Source: Cryptomeria japonica
Lineage: Eukaryota; Streptophyta; Pinopsida; Cupressales; Cupressaceae
NCBI RefSeq assembly: GCF_030272615.1
Contig: NC_081410.1
Coordinates: forward strand, 259,749,533 to 259,813,532
Direction of reading: 5' to 3'
Length of the DNA: 64,000 nt
Position 1 is the first letter of the stretch, and each line of letters begins with the position of its first letter. Positions 46,102-57,048 of this stretch are shown piece after piece. Made by a program: the position numbers and the translations under genes. Under the pieces are notes generated by a model, which searched no databases, was not told the DNA's origin, and worked only from the letters and a program-made list of their open reading frames with translations.

Positions 46102-48079
46102 GATACATTATTATAGGGGATAAATAGCTATAATAGTCCTAATGATGCATACATTCAAAAAGAGAAATCATAGAGAGTTTTTTCTGTCTAGATCAACATG
46201 ATCAAAATGTACAGTGAAGACAAAAGCCATGGTACAATCAGGAATGAATCTGAAACAACCATGGTGTGATCAAATTGCAGTATACAAGCCTGTAGTAAGC
46301 TACTAGCTAGCAAGCATATAGAATAGGTAATAACAATACGAATGCATAAAACAACCAATAGGTCATTTCATAATGATTGATCACAGTGAATGAAGGCAAA
46401 CAACAGTGCAGCCATAAGATACATTAAATAAGCAATGATAAGAGCAGTGACTGTTAAAATAGCCTAGACAGTGAAGAAGATACAAAATTGTATATCCTTT
46501 ACCATGATAGAAATATCACTGTCTATGATAGTAAAAAATATCATATTTGTAAAGAGCATAGAGCTATGCAAGAGCCATACATTGATACGTGCATCAAAAA
46601 GAGATTAGAGTGCATACTACAATCCAAAAGAATTAAAATAAATACCCATACATTCCAATGTGTCTATAGACATGGTAACAGAGGTTACAACTGATATAAT
46701 TGATAGTCATGCATACAACAAGGACAACATTCATTAACATAAAGTCATAAAGCATGATACCACCAAAGAGAATATACGCAAGCCTAAATCATTAATGAGC
46801 AGCTAAGACCTTTCAGGACAAAAGTGCTTCATCAAGAACAAAAGCATGTTACATTATTTACAAGGCAACACTGTTGAGTGAGATTTTAAAGATCAACAAG
46901 AGGCATATCACTATTATTAAGATAGAGACCGATACCCATGCTAAGAGCTAGTCATTTTACAGATTTTTATGGCTAAGGTCAACACTATATAGCTCCATCA
47001 TGAGGTGAAGAATAATCAAATATATTAAAGCCACACAAGAGAAAGTCCTTTGTTAAAGTAAACCTGAATCAAGACCACGTAGGGGAAAGTCACAATGAAG
47101 TTCATATCAACCATAGTAAAAGAGAGATTCAGTCACCCAAGTATATTTAATCTATTTTCTACTTATACACACATGCATCAGACATTGGGTCAGTTCAGCA
47201 GCAGTTCAGAGGTGGTTTGAGGCAGTTATCAGTAGATTGCGGATATTTTGAGAGTCTTTTGGGGTTTCATATTGACTGGAGGGATTTTTGGCAACATTAT
47301 TGCATCTTTCCATGCAGATTTGGCACCTACTTTTAAGGCTTTTTCCTTGTGCTCAGATTTCAGATTTGAGTTCACCTTTTTTGGAGTGCAGTTCATTCTT
47401 TTAGGGTTTGCATGCCTTATTATTGTATATAGAGGAAAGCTTGTTAGCTTTTTTCTCAGTTCTTGCCTTAAGAGAATTTCAGAGATTTGTGGCTTAGACA
47501 TTGATATATAGAGATTTGCAGCAGTTTTACAGTCCTATATTTAGCAAGATTCCTTTTATTTGCATAATTTCATAAGTTTGTCTTGATAATTGTGCTTTTT
47601 CATCACATATTTGATAGGAATATTTTTGTGTTTCATCTGAAACCTAGAATTTTTTGTCTCCTTAGTGTACATGCATCATTTTTGTATACAAAAATCACAA
47701 GTCTTAGTTTGTGTTGCAGGTTTATAGTAAATTTGTGTTGTGAAGTAATTTTCCTTCCAAATTTATTAATTGCATTAACCTTTCTAATAAATTCTCATGT
47801 GATTAAGAAGTTAATTATCTTGTGTAGGCAAAATTTTTGATAGATTTTTGTGAATCGTGACAGTTTATCATCATATTTTGGTGCATCACCTCCTAGAATA
47901 GTTACAATTTCAAGCTTAACCCAACCACTCTTTACTCTTTTCCATACCCATTATTAGTTTAGGAGGTATTTCAAAAGGGGCCGGCCCATAACCCAGAGAT
48001 TTGTTTCTCTTTCTGAGTTTACCCACAACTCGAGTTTTGTTTCCATGTTGCACAGGATTGCATAAGCACTAGTACTGAA
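46102..48079. other. Right flank of element 2, no gene recognised
   Basis: It begins with the GATAC duplication. Up to about 47170 it resembles 18380-20793 in word usage and is the other half of that locus. About 47170-47870 is T-rich and LTR-like, and about 47870-48070 could be a leader preceding the zinc-knuckle frame, but I found no convincing primer site. Confidence 0.4.
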
Positions 48080-48487
48080 TTGCTTTGCATTAGCGAGTGC
48101 ATCCTTCATGACAACAGTCACAAGGCTAGTGAATGTAGAAGCAAAATGAATATTAACAATTATGTTAGATCTTTTAATGGAAGTTGTTATGATTGTAATG
48201 GATATGAGCACAAAGATATTAAATGCAAGATGAATAGGAACGTCAGAAGAAATATGACTGGGAGTATGATACATAATGGCCCAGTATGTTATAATTGTAA
48301 TGTTGTTGGGCATATTGCAAAATGTTGTAAAAGCAATAAAGAAAAGAACACTAGTTTGGAGAATGTGGTACACTCTAATGGAAAAGGAAAAAAGTTATGG
48401 GTAAAGAAATCAGAAGAGAAGACTGAAGGAAATGGTGAAGGTGGTTTGGCATTTGCTAAGGGTGCACTTCCCTCTTCTGCTAATTGA
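48080..48487 (+). pseudogene. Gag fragment with two CCHC zinc knuckles (copia-like)
   Basis: A 135-codon frame contains CYDCNGYEHKDIKC (residues about 36-49) and CYNCNVVGHIAKCC (about 70-83), both in C-x2-C-x4-H-x4-C spacing, and a half knuckle HKASEC upstream. A Lys/Glu/Gly-rich tail follows. Paired knuckles of this kind are typical of the Gag C-terminus of copia elements. No protease, integrase or RT follows; the next 330 bp show no recognised domain before element 3 begins. The ATG is probably not the true start. Confidence 0.65.
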
Positions 48488-48816
48488 ATGAGACAACATG
48501 ATCTAAGGGGTAGCTTAAATGAAAACATCTCTCGACCCCTCTTGGTTTGATGTTGGGCATCCTCTCAACTTGGTAGATGTGTGTGATGTTTTTCCAAAGG
48601 TTTTGAACTTATCTTGTGGTCCAGATATAATTTTTAGAGGTTCAACAAATAGTGTATCAAATTTTTGAAAACCTAATTTGTGAGTATTTATTTGGGCAAT
48701 TACAACCATTTGTGCATTAGTGATTTGGAAAGCAAAAGGAGAGAAAATGAGTGAATTCAAGAGGAAGTGTGTGAAAAGGAATTGCAGTGCAATGATTTGG
48801 GGAAATGGCGTAAATT
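48488..48816. other. Short unassigned stretch
   Basis: About 330 bp between the zinc-knuckle frame and the LTR of element 3. It may be the decayed continuation of the gag fragment; no domain is recognisable. Confidence 0.4.
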
Positions 48817-49578
48817 GTAAGTATCAACGATGAACCCCGACTTGAGTATAAATTGAAACTGTGGATGCAAAAATATATATATCTAAAATCTTATGGGACA
48901 AGATCCATATTTATTTCAACATCCTTAATAGAGTACTTGCAAAACGCACACAATGCAAACCAGAATCTAGACTAGAAACACACATGCTCCATTGTACTCC
49001 TATTCCTCAAGATTTGTATTTTGTGACAATATTGCTCTTAGAAGCATGCATAAAGGCTATGAGAAAATGGAGATTTGAGATATGATGGATGCAAGATAAG
49101 AATGCTGGAATGCAAAATGTAAGCTCCAATACTAGATTGCGAAATTGCTAGATTGCTAGATTGCTAGATTTCTTATTAGGATTGATAAAGATGAAAGAAT
49201 CCTCTGATATAGAGAACACCTTAGAAAATGGAGGGATAGTATTAAGAGGTGAAAAGATAAATGGTCGGCTAGGATTAAAGGGTAGGCAGTAAAAATAATA
49301 AAATAATGAAGGGGTAGGTAGAGGAAAATTAAGAGATAAATGTCATGTGTCATAGAGTGAAAAGCTAGTGATTTAATTAAATAAATAAAGATTTATTTAA
49401 TTAATATAGGAAGTGGGACCAATTCAATAAATAAAATATTTATTTAAGTTAGGGAAAAGATAATTTAAATAAATAAAAATATTCATTTAAATAGGGAAAG
49501 GCTAGAAGAAGATAAATGAATTAATTAAAAAAATAAAAATATTTATTTAAATATGCAAGACAATTCTAGGTGTCTACA
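48817..49578 (-). repeat. 3' LTR of gypsy element 3
   Basis: The right edge is exact: read on the minus strand, the polypurine tract is followed by TGTAGACACCTAGAATTG, as in element 2 (TGTAGACACCC). The LTR begins with TTAATTAATT-type AT-rich runs as its relatives do. The left edge (proposed TGTAAGTATC on the plus strand) could not be checked against a second LTR. A GCTAGATT microsatellite (four to five units) is at about 49134-49168. Confidence 0.65.
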
Positions 49579-49596
49579 TTTTGCCCCTCTTTGAGA
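49579..49596 (-). other. Polypurine tract, gypsy element 3
   Basis: Minus strand CTCAAAGAGGGGCAAAA, abutting the LTR. It matches the element 2 tract and confirms orientation. Confidence 0.75.
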
Positions 49597-51395
49597 CAAT
49601 GCAGCTTGTCGTGTTGGCTCAAAAAAGATAAGATGAATTGATACAAGGTTGCCCCAAGACAGGAATGATATGCCCCCTTAAGAGATTGATCAAACATATT
49701 GATGGAGATTGATCTCTTGATAGATTATGGGAGAGAATATTGGATAATTGATATTGCGTAAGTTATTAAGTTGAGATGCACATTTGATGGAAATGCACAG
49801 TTGATGAGGCGTAACTGAACAATTGATGGAAATTATCAGGTATAGCCTGGTTGATAAGCTAATTGAGCTGATTAAGCTGTTAGGGATTGAAGTTAGTGCA
49901 AAATAAGGTGATCCAAGGATTGATTGATTGATCTAGGAGAAATGAGATTCCAAGGAGCAAGTTGATTGATTTGATAATGTGAGTAAGAATTTAAAGACAT
50001 GCATCAGTTGGATAAAGTGTTTGATTGAGAACACTGCAATGAGAAGAATGAAGAAGATGATGCAAGAAATGATGAAAGAGAGAGAAGAAAGGTGATGAAG
50101 AGAGAAAAGTGATGAGAAAGACGATATGAAAGGTGATGAATTTTTTTTGTGCTTTTTAAGTGCTTATATCATCATTGAGATTATTATAGCAAAAGGATAA
50201 AACTCATCTAGATATGAATAGGACCCAAATGAACCACCATACTAATTACATGAAAGAAAACACATTAGACAAGAAAGGATTGCCTCAGTTTGCATCAAAC
50301 TGTTATGCCCTCGATGATCTTAGATGATCATGTCCTAAGTTGAGTCGTCATATTACTAAGGAACAATCCACGAGTTGCAAATAGGTGTCCCCATCCTCGC
50401 CTTTCTAGTCAAAGACATCCTGGAGATAAAATCTATAGTCAAAGACATCCTGGAAAAGCTAAGAGACATGTCACCAATGATAAAATAAAAAACAATCAAA
50501 AGATATAATCAAACAAATAGACAGTATGCTTCATGTCGAATGATTCTTGTTCATAATTAATGTGTTTGGTTTTGATAAGTCAATAGGGTGTTGTTATGTT
50601 TCCTCAATCATAATCTTGTCATGTCATGATTTCATTGAAATTCAAAGTTGCATGCTCATCCGAAGTGTTTGTGTCTTCACAACACTTACGAAATGTTTTT
50701 GGATTTTGATGAAAATTTTTAAGATTTTTAGGGTTTTTAAATGTTTTAATTTATAGGGTTTTTTTAATTTTTAAATTTTTGGGGTTTTTTTCGGACATTT
50801 TATGATGTTTAGGATTTTTTCAAGCTATTTTATGATTTTAAAGATTTTTTAGGACTTTTTATGATTTTAATGATTTTTTCAGGATATTTTAGATAGTTCC
50901 TCCGACCATAAGATGCCCAAATATCCCAACCCACTGCTAAAGTTGAGAAGATGCCCTAGTGAGGGATAGGACTAGCTTAGTATACAAGAACAACATTGTG
51001 TGTGGGGTATGCAAAACAATCCACAAGTTATGATGGGGGTGGGAAGGCTATTATGGAATGGGAGGGTAGATACAAATAGGGCATGATCAAGTAGAATATT
51101 GATGGAAGGAGGAGCGAAATCTCTACACATGGCATCGGTTGCTCGATTTTTACCATGGTACTTGCCCACCAAATCTATTTGCCAAGTTTTCATCAATGGA
51201 CAAATTTTTTTCTTTACTTTTTTGATTTTGTACTTTTTTTTGGTCACAAGGCGCCTATTTGCTAGGTTTTTACCAAAGTGATGATTTTTCAAGTCTTTTT
51301 CTCACTTTTTTTTTTGGTGTCACAAGGTGCCTGTTTGCCAGGTTTTCACCAAAGTGATGATTTTTTTAGGTCTTTTTCTTATTTTTTTGTATTTT
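49597..51395 (-). other. 3' untranslated region, gypsy element 3
   Basis: About 1.8 kb, non-coding. It holds a T-rich degenerate repeat (TTTTATGATTTTAAAGATTT type) at 50690-50910, which is the reverse complement of the A-rich repeat type in element 2 at 43006-43160. Next to integrase lies a three-copy tandem repeat (51178-51395). Confidence 0.6.
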
Positions 51396-51405
51396 TTCAA
51401 GATCT
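51178..51405 (-). repeat. About 77-bp tandem repeat after integrase, element 3
   Basis: Three consecutive copies each contain TTTGCCAGGTTTTCACCAAA, GTGATGATTTTT, a T-rich run, then GGTCACAAGGCGCCT or a close variant. On the element's strand this reads AGGCGCCTTGTGACC and GGTGAAAACCTGGCAAA. Element 2 has one or two ruined copies near 42700-42790 (GGTGAAAACC, GGCGCCTTGG). Confidence 0.75.
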
Positions 51406-51690
51406 TTTAAAGAAATTCTCTGAAATACTCAGGCATAGAACTTGCGAAGGTTAATGCTATTTATTGAATCTTCGAGTAGTTCACCCTCAGGAGTAGCCAA
51501 CTAATATGCTCCTGATCCATAGGTAGCGGTAATAATATACTGACCTAGCTAGTTAGGTTCAAACTTTCCCTTTTTCTTTGTGTCTCATTGATTCTTTGGA
51601 TTTTCTCTAAGGACAAGATCACCAAATTCAAATGTGGAGATCTAACTCTATGGTGGTAACGTCTGCACATGCGTTGTTTTGATTAATTAA
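51396..51690 (-). pseudogene. Integrase C-terminal domain, gypsy element 3
   Basis: Read on the minus strand with a few stops: EFGDLVLRENPKNQ-type text (here IWSCPRKSKESM in a shifted frame), then KKKGKFEPN, LGQYIITATYGSGAY and LATPEG. This is the GPY/F-type C-terminal module of gypsy integrase and matches element 2 at 42450-42600. It is separated from the rest of integrase by the unknown-ORF insertion. Confidence 0.75.
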
Positions 51691-53545
51691 AAATAGGTTT
51701 TTGAAAGGAACCCAAAACCTTGTTACATAGCAGGAGAAAGATAAAGCATAAAAAAGGCATGAAACAACAGTGCCTGGTCACCCATACATAGAACAGATCT
51801 CAGTCAATACAAAAAGGGAGCACAAGACAAAGAGATCAGCACTAGACAGCCAAAGGAAAGCACAAAGACAACACCGAGACAACACACGAACAACTAAATA
51901 TTTCTCATGAGTTCTTCCGCATGAACCACCATCTGCTTCATATTGATTGAAATTTTTTTCATTTCTTCCATCTCTTTTTCCTTGATATAAACTCGCTTCC
52001 GAGTGTTGGCCCTTGTTCTTTTTTCATGACCCTTCTTCTCAGTCTGATCCTTATCATCCTCCTTGCCTTTAATCTATTCAAATTTGTTAATCAGGATGTT
52101 AACATGGTCAACAATGACCTTAAGGATCTGGAAGTTTTTCTCATGAATCCTCTTCATAGTAAGCTCAATCCTATCCACTCTATTGACCATATTCTTCAAG
52201 TTAGTTTCCATACCCTTATCATTTCTGATCCCTTCCAGCTCCTTCACCTTCTTTTCCATTTCCAGAATTTTAATAACCATAGCCTCAATAGCTTCAGCCT
52301 TGTTAATAGCAACCATTAATTCTTTAACGTTCTCAGAGAGAGGCTTCTCACCCATAGTAGCCTTTTTGATCATGTTGAGGTCAGTCTTCAAGTCACCAAT
52401 CTCTTTCACCATTTTGCTAATGACCTCACAAAAACCCTTAATGTTGTCATTACCAATGGCACCATGACAACCATTTTTATTGCCCATGTTGTTCTCTGGA
52501 CCCTCATTCTACATTCTCTGTGTGTTCAGGTTCTCCCCATGATCACCATCCAACATTTCATCTTCCTCCTTACCCTTATTATTGTCAGTTTTTTCAACCT
52601 CAGAATCCTCATCAGAAGAAATAATCATCTTCCTTTTCACCTTGTTTATCCCCTTACTGGTCTTCTTTCTCCTTTGGGTTTGCTTACCCATTCCCTTTCT
52701 CTTCTTTCTTTTTATGAATTTATCATCAAAAGACTCATCCTCAGAGTCCGAAAGGTCAGAATCCACAAAAATCCCCTTGCTCTTTCCCTTGGTCTTCCCC
52801 TTGTTGCTACAATCCTCAGATTCACCCTCAGTTTCAGAATAGAGATTGAACCCACTATTCTCACTTTTAGTATCATCATCCCTAATTTGCCTTTACTAAT
52901 GGGTTTCTCAACAATTTTCCCCTTTAACATCTTATAAACTAAAACCATTAAACCCTGGAGGAGGGCGTGATCTCTTTGAGAATCTTTCTACACTTCACGA
53001 ATAGTATGATCCATAGAGCAGGCATGATAGTAAGGCAGACTAACCTTGTCACCATGGTGAAAGTGATTGACCAACACAAAGTGATGCCCATAAGCCCTTG
53101 TGAATCTCCTATCCAGAGTAATGTAGCTGATGGTGGCAAACAACACAAACCTCCACAACTTGCAAATACGCTTAGGGGAATAGTAGGGATTGTCCACCTT
53201 CACCAATTTCCTTTTTTCTTCATCAGTAACAGGAAACATATCTGTGGCCTTGTCAGACACGCTTCGGTCTCTGTAAAATTTAATAACTTCTTTAACCATA
53301 CCTATAGCTTCAGCAATGACATCCTTGTCCACTTGCATCATCTGGGTGCCAACAAGAACCTTACCATTCTTCCAGTTTTTTATGAAATTCTTAGTGACAA
53401 TAGGGTCTTTGCCGCATAGCCTTTCCATAAAAACATTCAAACCTCCCTGTTGAAGAATCTCCTAGACTTCATTGTTTTTCTTCTAGTCTGAGCAAGTAGC
53501 AGGTTCAAACCTATTTTTGTTACCCCCCATTTAACCCTTAATTTC
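51690..53545 (-). mobile_element. Insertion of about 1.85 kb carrying an unknown ORF, in the integrase of element 3
   Basis: Integrase coding text of element 3 stops after YHLRAYQQHMC (near 53552) and resumes at about 51695. Both junctions carry CATGTGC in a near-duplicated context (minus strand CAGCACATGTGC on one side, CAACGCATGTGC on the other; 10 of 12 match), consistent with a target duplication of about 7-12 bp. I see no terminal inverted repeats. The sense-strand 3' end is TTTTTAATTAATCAAAACAA, A-rich but not a clean poly(A). It could be a retrocopy, a LINE-type insertion or a MULE-like element. Confidence 0.6.
51894..53530 (-). pseudogene. Unrecognised ORF of about 545 codons, decayed
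   Basis: One reading frame can be followed from ATG at 53530 (MGGNKNRFEPATCSD) to TAG at 51894, interrupted by five in-frame TAG codons and one frameshift near 52880. The N-terminal 230 residues look globular and mixed helical (FIKNWKNGKVLVGTQMMQVD, YYSPKRICKLWRFVLFATIS, RAYGHHFVLVNHFHHGDKVS, LLQGLMVLVYKMLKGKI). Then comes an acidic, Ser-rich and Lys-rich low-complexity part (SDSEDESFDDKFIKRKKRKG) and a long coiled-coil tail (residues about 340-545; MVKEIGDLKTDLNMIKKATM, KILEMEKKVKELEGI). I do not recognise the family. It is not RT, integrase, transposase with a visible DDE triad, or Gag with a zinc knuckle. The layout recalls DNA- or protein-binding scaffold proteins; no function is claimed. 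Confidence 0.6.
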
Positions 53546-53993
53546 CCAATTCTTCCTTATCGCACATGTGCTGTTGATATGCTCTGAGGTGATAAAAAAA
53601 AGTTTGTCTTCTTTCATCCAACAATTCTAAGCCATGTAAGCGGAAGATTCTATAGTCTTCATTATTGATCAGGTTGCACAAAGAGAACTGTGGAAGGTAT
53701 ATCGACCTCAATGGGCAATATAGATTTATCACCATAAATAAGGGAGTATGTAGTGGCACCTATGGGAGTGCGGACACTTGTGTGGTAATCCCACAAGGCT
53801 GGGTTCAACTAGATATACCAATCATGACCAACTTCATTGCCCATCTTTTTGAGGATTTTGAGGATATTTTTGTTAGAGGCCTCAGCCTGGTTGTTACCTT
53901 AAGGATAGTATGGTGTGGAGAAATGGTGCTAGATATGGAATTTTTTGCAGAGCTCATGGACATCCTGATTCTTGAAGGGATGACCATTATCAG
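53538..53993 (-). pseudogene. Integrase core/C-terminal part, gypsy element 3
   Basis: From the nested element leftward the minus strand reads NGHPFKNQDVHELCKKF, then HHFSTPYYP, then a frame change, then VPSL-type text and LHGLELLDERRQTFFYHLRA followed by YQQHMC. It matches element 2 at 41980-42420. It is cut at 53993 inside the SIITDNG motif by the Gag-only element and at about 53545 by the unknown-ORF insertion. Confidence 0.8.
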
Positions 53994-55193
53994 TGAAAAG
54001 CGGAAAAATCAAACCCTAGTTGTTCTCCCCTCCCCAACTCCAAGGAGAGAGAAGGGAGGTCACTAGGGTTGATGGTTTTCACTTAGGAGAGGCTTTACAT
54101 TCAAAAGAGGGGTTGAAACCCACAAGATCCAATCCCACACAATGCAGGATTGGATTCTAAATGAGTTTCAAGGGTTAAGACATCAAGGATACCCTCTTTT
54201 GTAAAGAATATAGATAGAATGATTGAACTAGGAATGTATGTAGAAGCAAGAAAGATTCGCTTGTAAACAGAGATAGGGATATGGGATGAAGCTGCGGACC
54301 TGGAATTAGCAGTAAAATGTCGAGACGGTGCTGTTCTGCAAATTTGAGCGAAAGTTGACGGGACGATGGCGCCTGGTGTGCACACGGTCCTCCGAAAAAT
54401 CCGCGAAACGAAGGTGGATCTGTTCGTCTCTGCACAAGGATTCTAGATCTTCAATTACAGCCACGTACCTGCAACCTACACATAGAAAAGAGAGGACGAT
54501 TGGGGGGTTAGGGATTAGGGGTTTGCCTTTAGGTCAAACCCCGATTTTGGAATTAACCAAGAAATGAGAATGCTGTAAATGTAAATGTTAGTAATGTAAA
54601 CAAGTACTGATACCTTGTTGTAAGAATGTTTGTATTCTTACATGTGAAGGTGTAATGTATGTAGTATGTAGTATGTTGTATGTGATCTCCTCTTCAATGG
54701 TTGAATCCTTGTCTTGAATGCAACACCTAGCCTTGAATGGAGACTTAGAATGCTCAATTGCTTGAAGGAATACTTGAATGCTTGAATGTTTGAATATTTG
54801 AATATCGCTTCCGCATCTTGCTCTTTCTTATTTCCTTCCTCCCTTTCTAGGAGAGGAAAAGTGGTTTATATACTTGTCAATTAGGGTTGATAGACTGATT
54901 TTTCCGACCTTAGGCCGACTAGGAAACATTATTTCCCGAATTGAAAACTTAAAGACCCGATGCCCAAAAGAGACCGGGCCCAAAATAGGGCCAGGGACCA
55001 GGGCGCTGGGCGCCATGGTCCCACCTCCCGGGACAACACGGTGCAAGGAGGGATCAGGCCAGGGTGCAGAAAAATGCAATTTTTGGTGTCACAAGCAAGT
55101 TTTGGGGTCTCCATTCAGGTTCAACGTTGCATCGCCATCGTGAAGACCCAAATGCAGTTGAAATTGCAAGTGTCACAATTTTAGGACGCTCCA
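53994..55193 (-). repeat. 3' LTR of the Gag-only element
   Basis: 1200 bp. On the plus strand it starts TGAAAAGCGGAAAAATC and ends GGACGCTCCA; the other LTR has TGTAAAGCGG and GGACGCTACA, so each end has one change. It contains one GGACCAGGGCGCTGGG unit, against three in the other LTR. Confidence 0.92.
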
Positions 55194-55207
55194 TTTAGCC
55201 CCCACTT
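55194..55207 (-). other. Polypurine tract, Gag-only element
   Basis: Minus strand AAAGTGGGGGCTAAA abuts the 3' LTR start (TGGAGCGTCC). It fixes the orientation as minus. Confidence 0.75.
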
Positions 55208-55942
55208 TAGCGGGAGTATAAGCGTATGCTCATACTTCTGGTAAAGTACAAGGAAACAACATTGAGAGACTTTCACCACGTCAAGGAGGCAAGATACACC
55301 AAGCCCCCAGTGGACTAAGGATCTTACGACTTCGATTGACAAAGTAAAAGGCAAGATCACGAGGGAGAACCATGACTGTTAGTAGTAAGGTTCCCTCACT
55401 ATGAGTCATGCAAGAAAGATATCAAAAATTTTCAAGGCAAAGCTAAATTTGCCAAGAAATTTTCAAGTATCTTGAAGAGATATGAACGGGATGTATGCCC
55501 CCCTACGTTAAAGCGATCGCACATGCCTCACCGAGGGTGATTGCTTTAAGGTAGTGATACATATAAGAAATGAGAAAGGAGCACGTTATCACAAGGATTT
55601 AGCCCCCAAGTGTGAGATAAGCCCAAGGATAATAGACACAAAACACAAAGCACAAGGTGACTTCGCTTTCCTTGGGGTCAGTATGCTGTATGATAATTCA
55701 TGTATATCATATGTATGCATGCATAATTGTTCTTCATTCCCCAATCAAGGAAGGTCACCTAGAAGAAGGGAACACATGTGTCTTTTGAGTCAACATGAGA
55801 GAGACCAAAAGAGATCTCAATGCTTTGCATCGTCCTCAAGTAGACAACACTAAGGACAACAAATAGAAGAATGAGAATAACACATAGAAGAAGTAACAAA
55901 AGAGATCAAGAGAGGAGGAGAGAGTCTGCTATGCTAATGAAA
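55208..55942 (-). other. 3' untranslated region, Gag-only element
   Basis: About 740 bp without coding potential. A short inverted pair, TAAAGCGATCGC and GCGATCGC-free GGTGATTGCTTTAAGG, occurs near 55510-55550 and could form a hairpin. Nothing else stands out. Confidence 0.5.
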
Positions 55943-57039
55943 CTAGTCTAGCACGTCATCTACCCCCCGATCTTGCTGATCAATATTTCGGGAAGGCAGG
56001 AAACACGCTAGAGGAAGAACATCCAACATAGCAGATGGAGCTATCACAAGATCCAAACAAGGGCTATGTTCATGTTCCAAGCCACATTGTTCTTGTCTAG
56101 GAGCTAGGATAAGTGCTTTAGAAAATTCATTAGATAAATGGTTATCAACATCAACATATTCATATTCACTATCAGAATGAAGAGGAGTAACATTTTCATC
56201 ATGCATAACATTTTCATCATGAATAACATTTTCATCTATATCATCATCAAGATTTATAAAAATAGGATCTTTAACTCACACAGGATCAAGACCATCATGC
56301 AGCTTATGTTTAGGAGATTTCGGCTCAATCGTCGGTTGAGGAGAAAATGGAATAATACTAGCTGAAGGTGTTTTGGGGATTGCAAAGTTTGAGAAGCAGC
56401 TGCCTGAGCTCTAAGACGATGCTTTCGTCGGCGTTCATGTGCAGAAGGATTTCGTCTAGTCTTAGTAGGAAGTTGAGAAGATTGAGGAGGAGGAATATTC
56501 TCATCCTTATCACTTGGGTGTTTAGGTTGTGGTCTCTTAGGTTGGGTAATAGGAGAAGAGGAAGGTCTCTTCTCTCTATAAGAGGAAGGAGGAGGAACTG
56601 CTCCATATAAGGGAGGAATATTTGGTTTAGGAAGGAGACCAAGCCCATCATGATGAGGAGGTATAGGTCTACCTTTAGGAAGTTTGTTAGTCATAGGCAT
56701 CATCACATTCATAAGGATAGGTTGGGAATCTTCTTGAGGAAAGACATTGGTTTTATCTTTCAAAGGAAGAACTTCTTTCTCAAGAATGATTAGAATGTCA
56801 AGTTTGGGTGTTCTAGGTTCACTTAGAGATAGGATCATATCTTTTTTCCACTTTTGATAAGATTTGAAAAGATGATCACTTCGCGGAGGAAGAGATTGGA
56901 ATTGTTTAGGCCAAAAGTAATCAATAGGAACGCTAGAAGTTCTTTCAGCTGGTTTAAAGAGACTATGATTGACAGTAACAACTTCACCATTATGTGGAAA
57001 TTTTAAACACTTGTGAATAGGAGAAGCGATAGCTTTCAT
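55943..57039 (-). pseudogene. Degenerate pol lead-in and Pro-rich tail of the Gag-only element
   Basis: A 261-codon frame (57039-56254) continues the Gag-protease polyprotein after a stop at about 57047. It contains CLKFPHNGEVVTVNHSLFKP, which corresponds to protease-proximal text of elements 1 and 2 (CIKFPYNGVEMTILGDAKPF). Then come KLPKGRPIPPHHDGLGLLPK, a weak G-patch-like remnant, and a Pro/Ser/Arg-rich region (PPPSSYREKRPSSSPITQPK). After a frame change, an 87-codon acidic piece (55943-56206) ends the coding part with GVDDVLD. RT does not follow. This is where related elements carry the spacer and RT. Confidence 0.7.
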
Positions 57040-57048
57040 GGAAGATAG

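Noticed and set aside
52026-52937. Plus-strand hydrophobic open frames (97, 94 and 157 codons)
   Set aside because: They are antisense shadows of the Lys/Glu-rich minus-strand ORF; the minus strand gives a continuous, sensible protein.
56138-56610. Plus-strand frames opposite the Pro-rich tail of the Gag-only element
   Set aside because: Antisense to the coding strand; Arg/Ser-rich composition is what one expects from the complement of that region.
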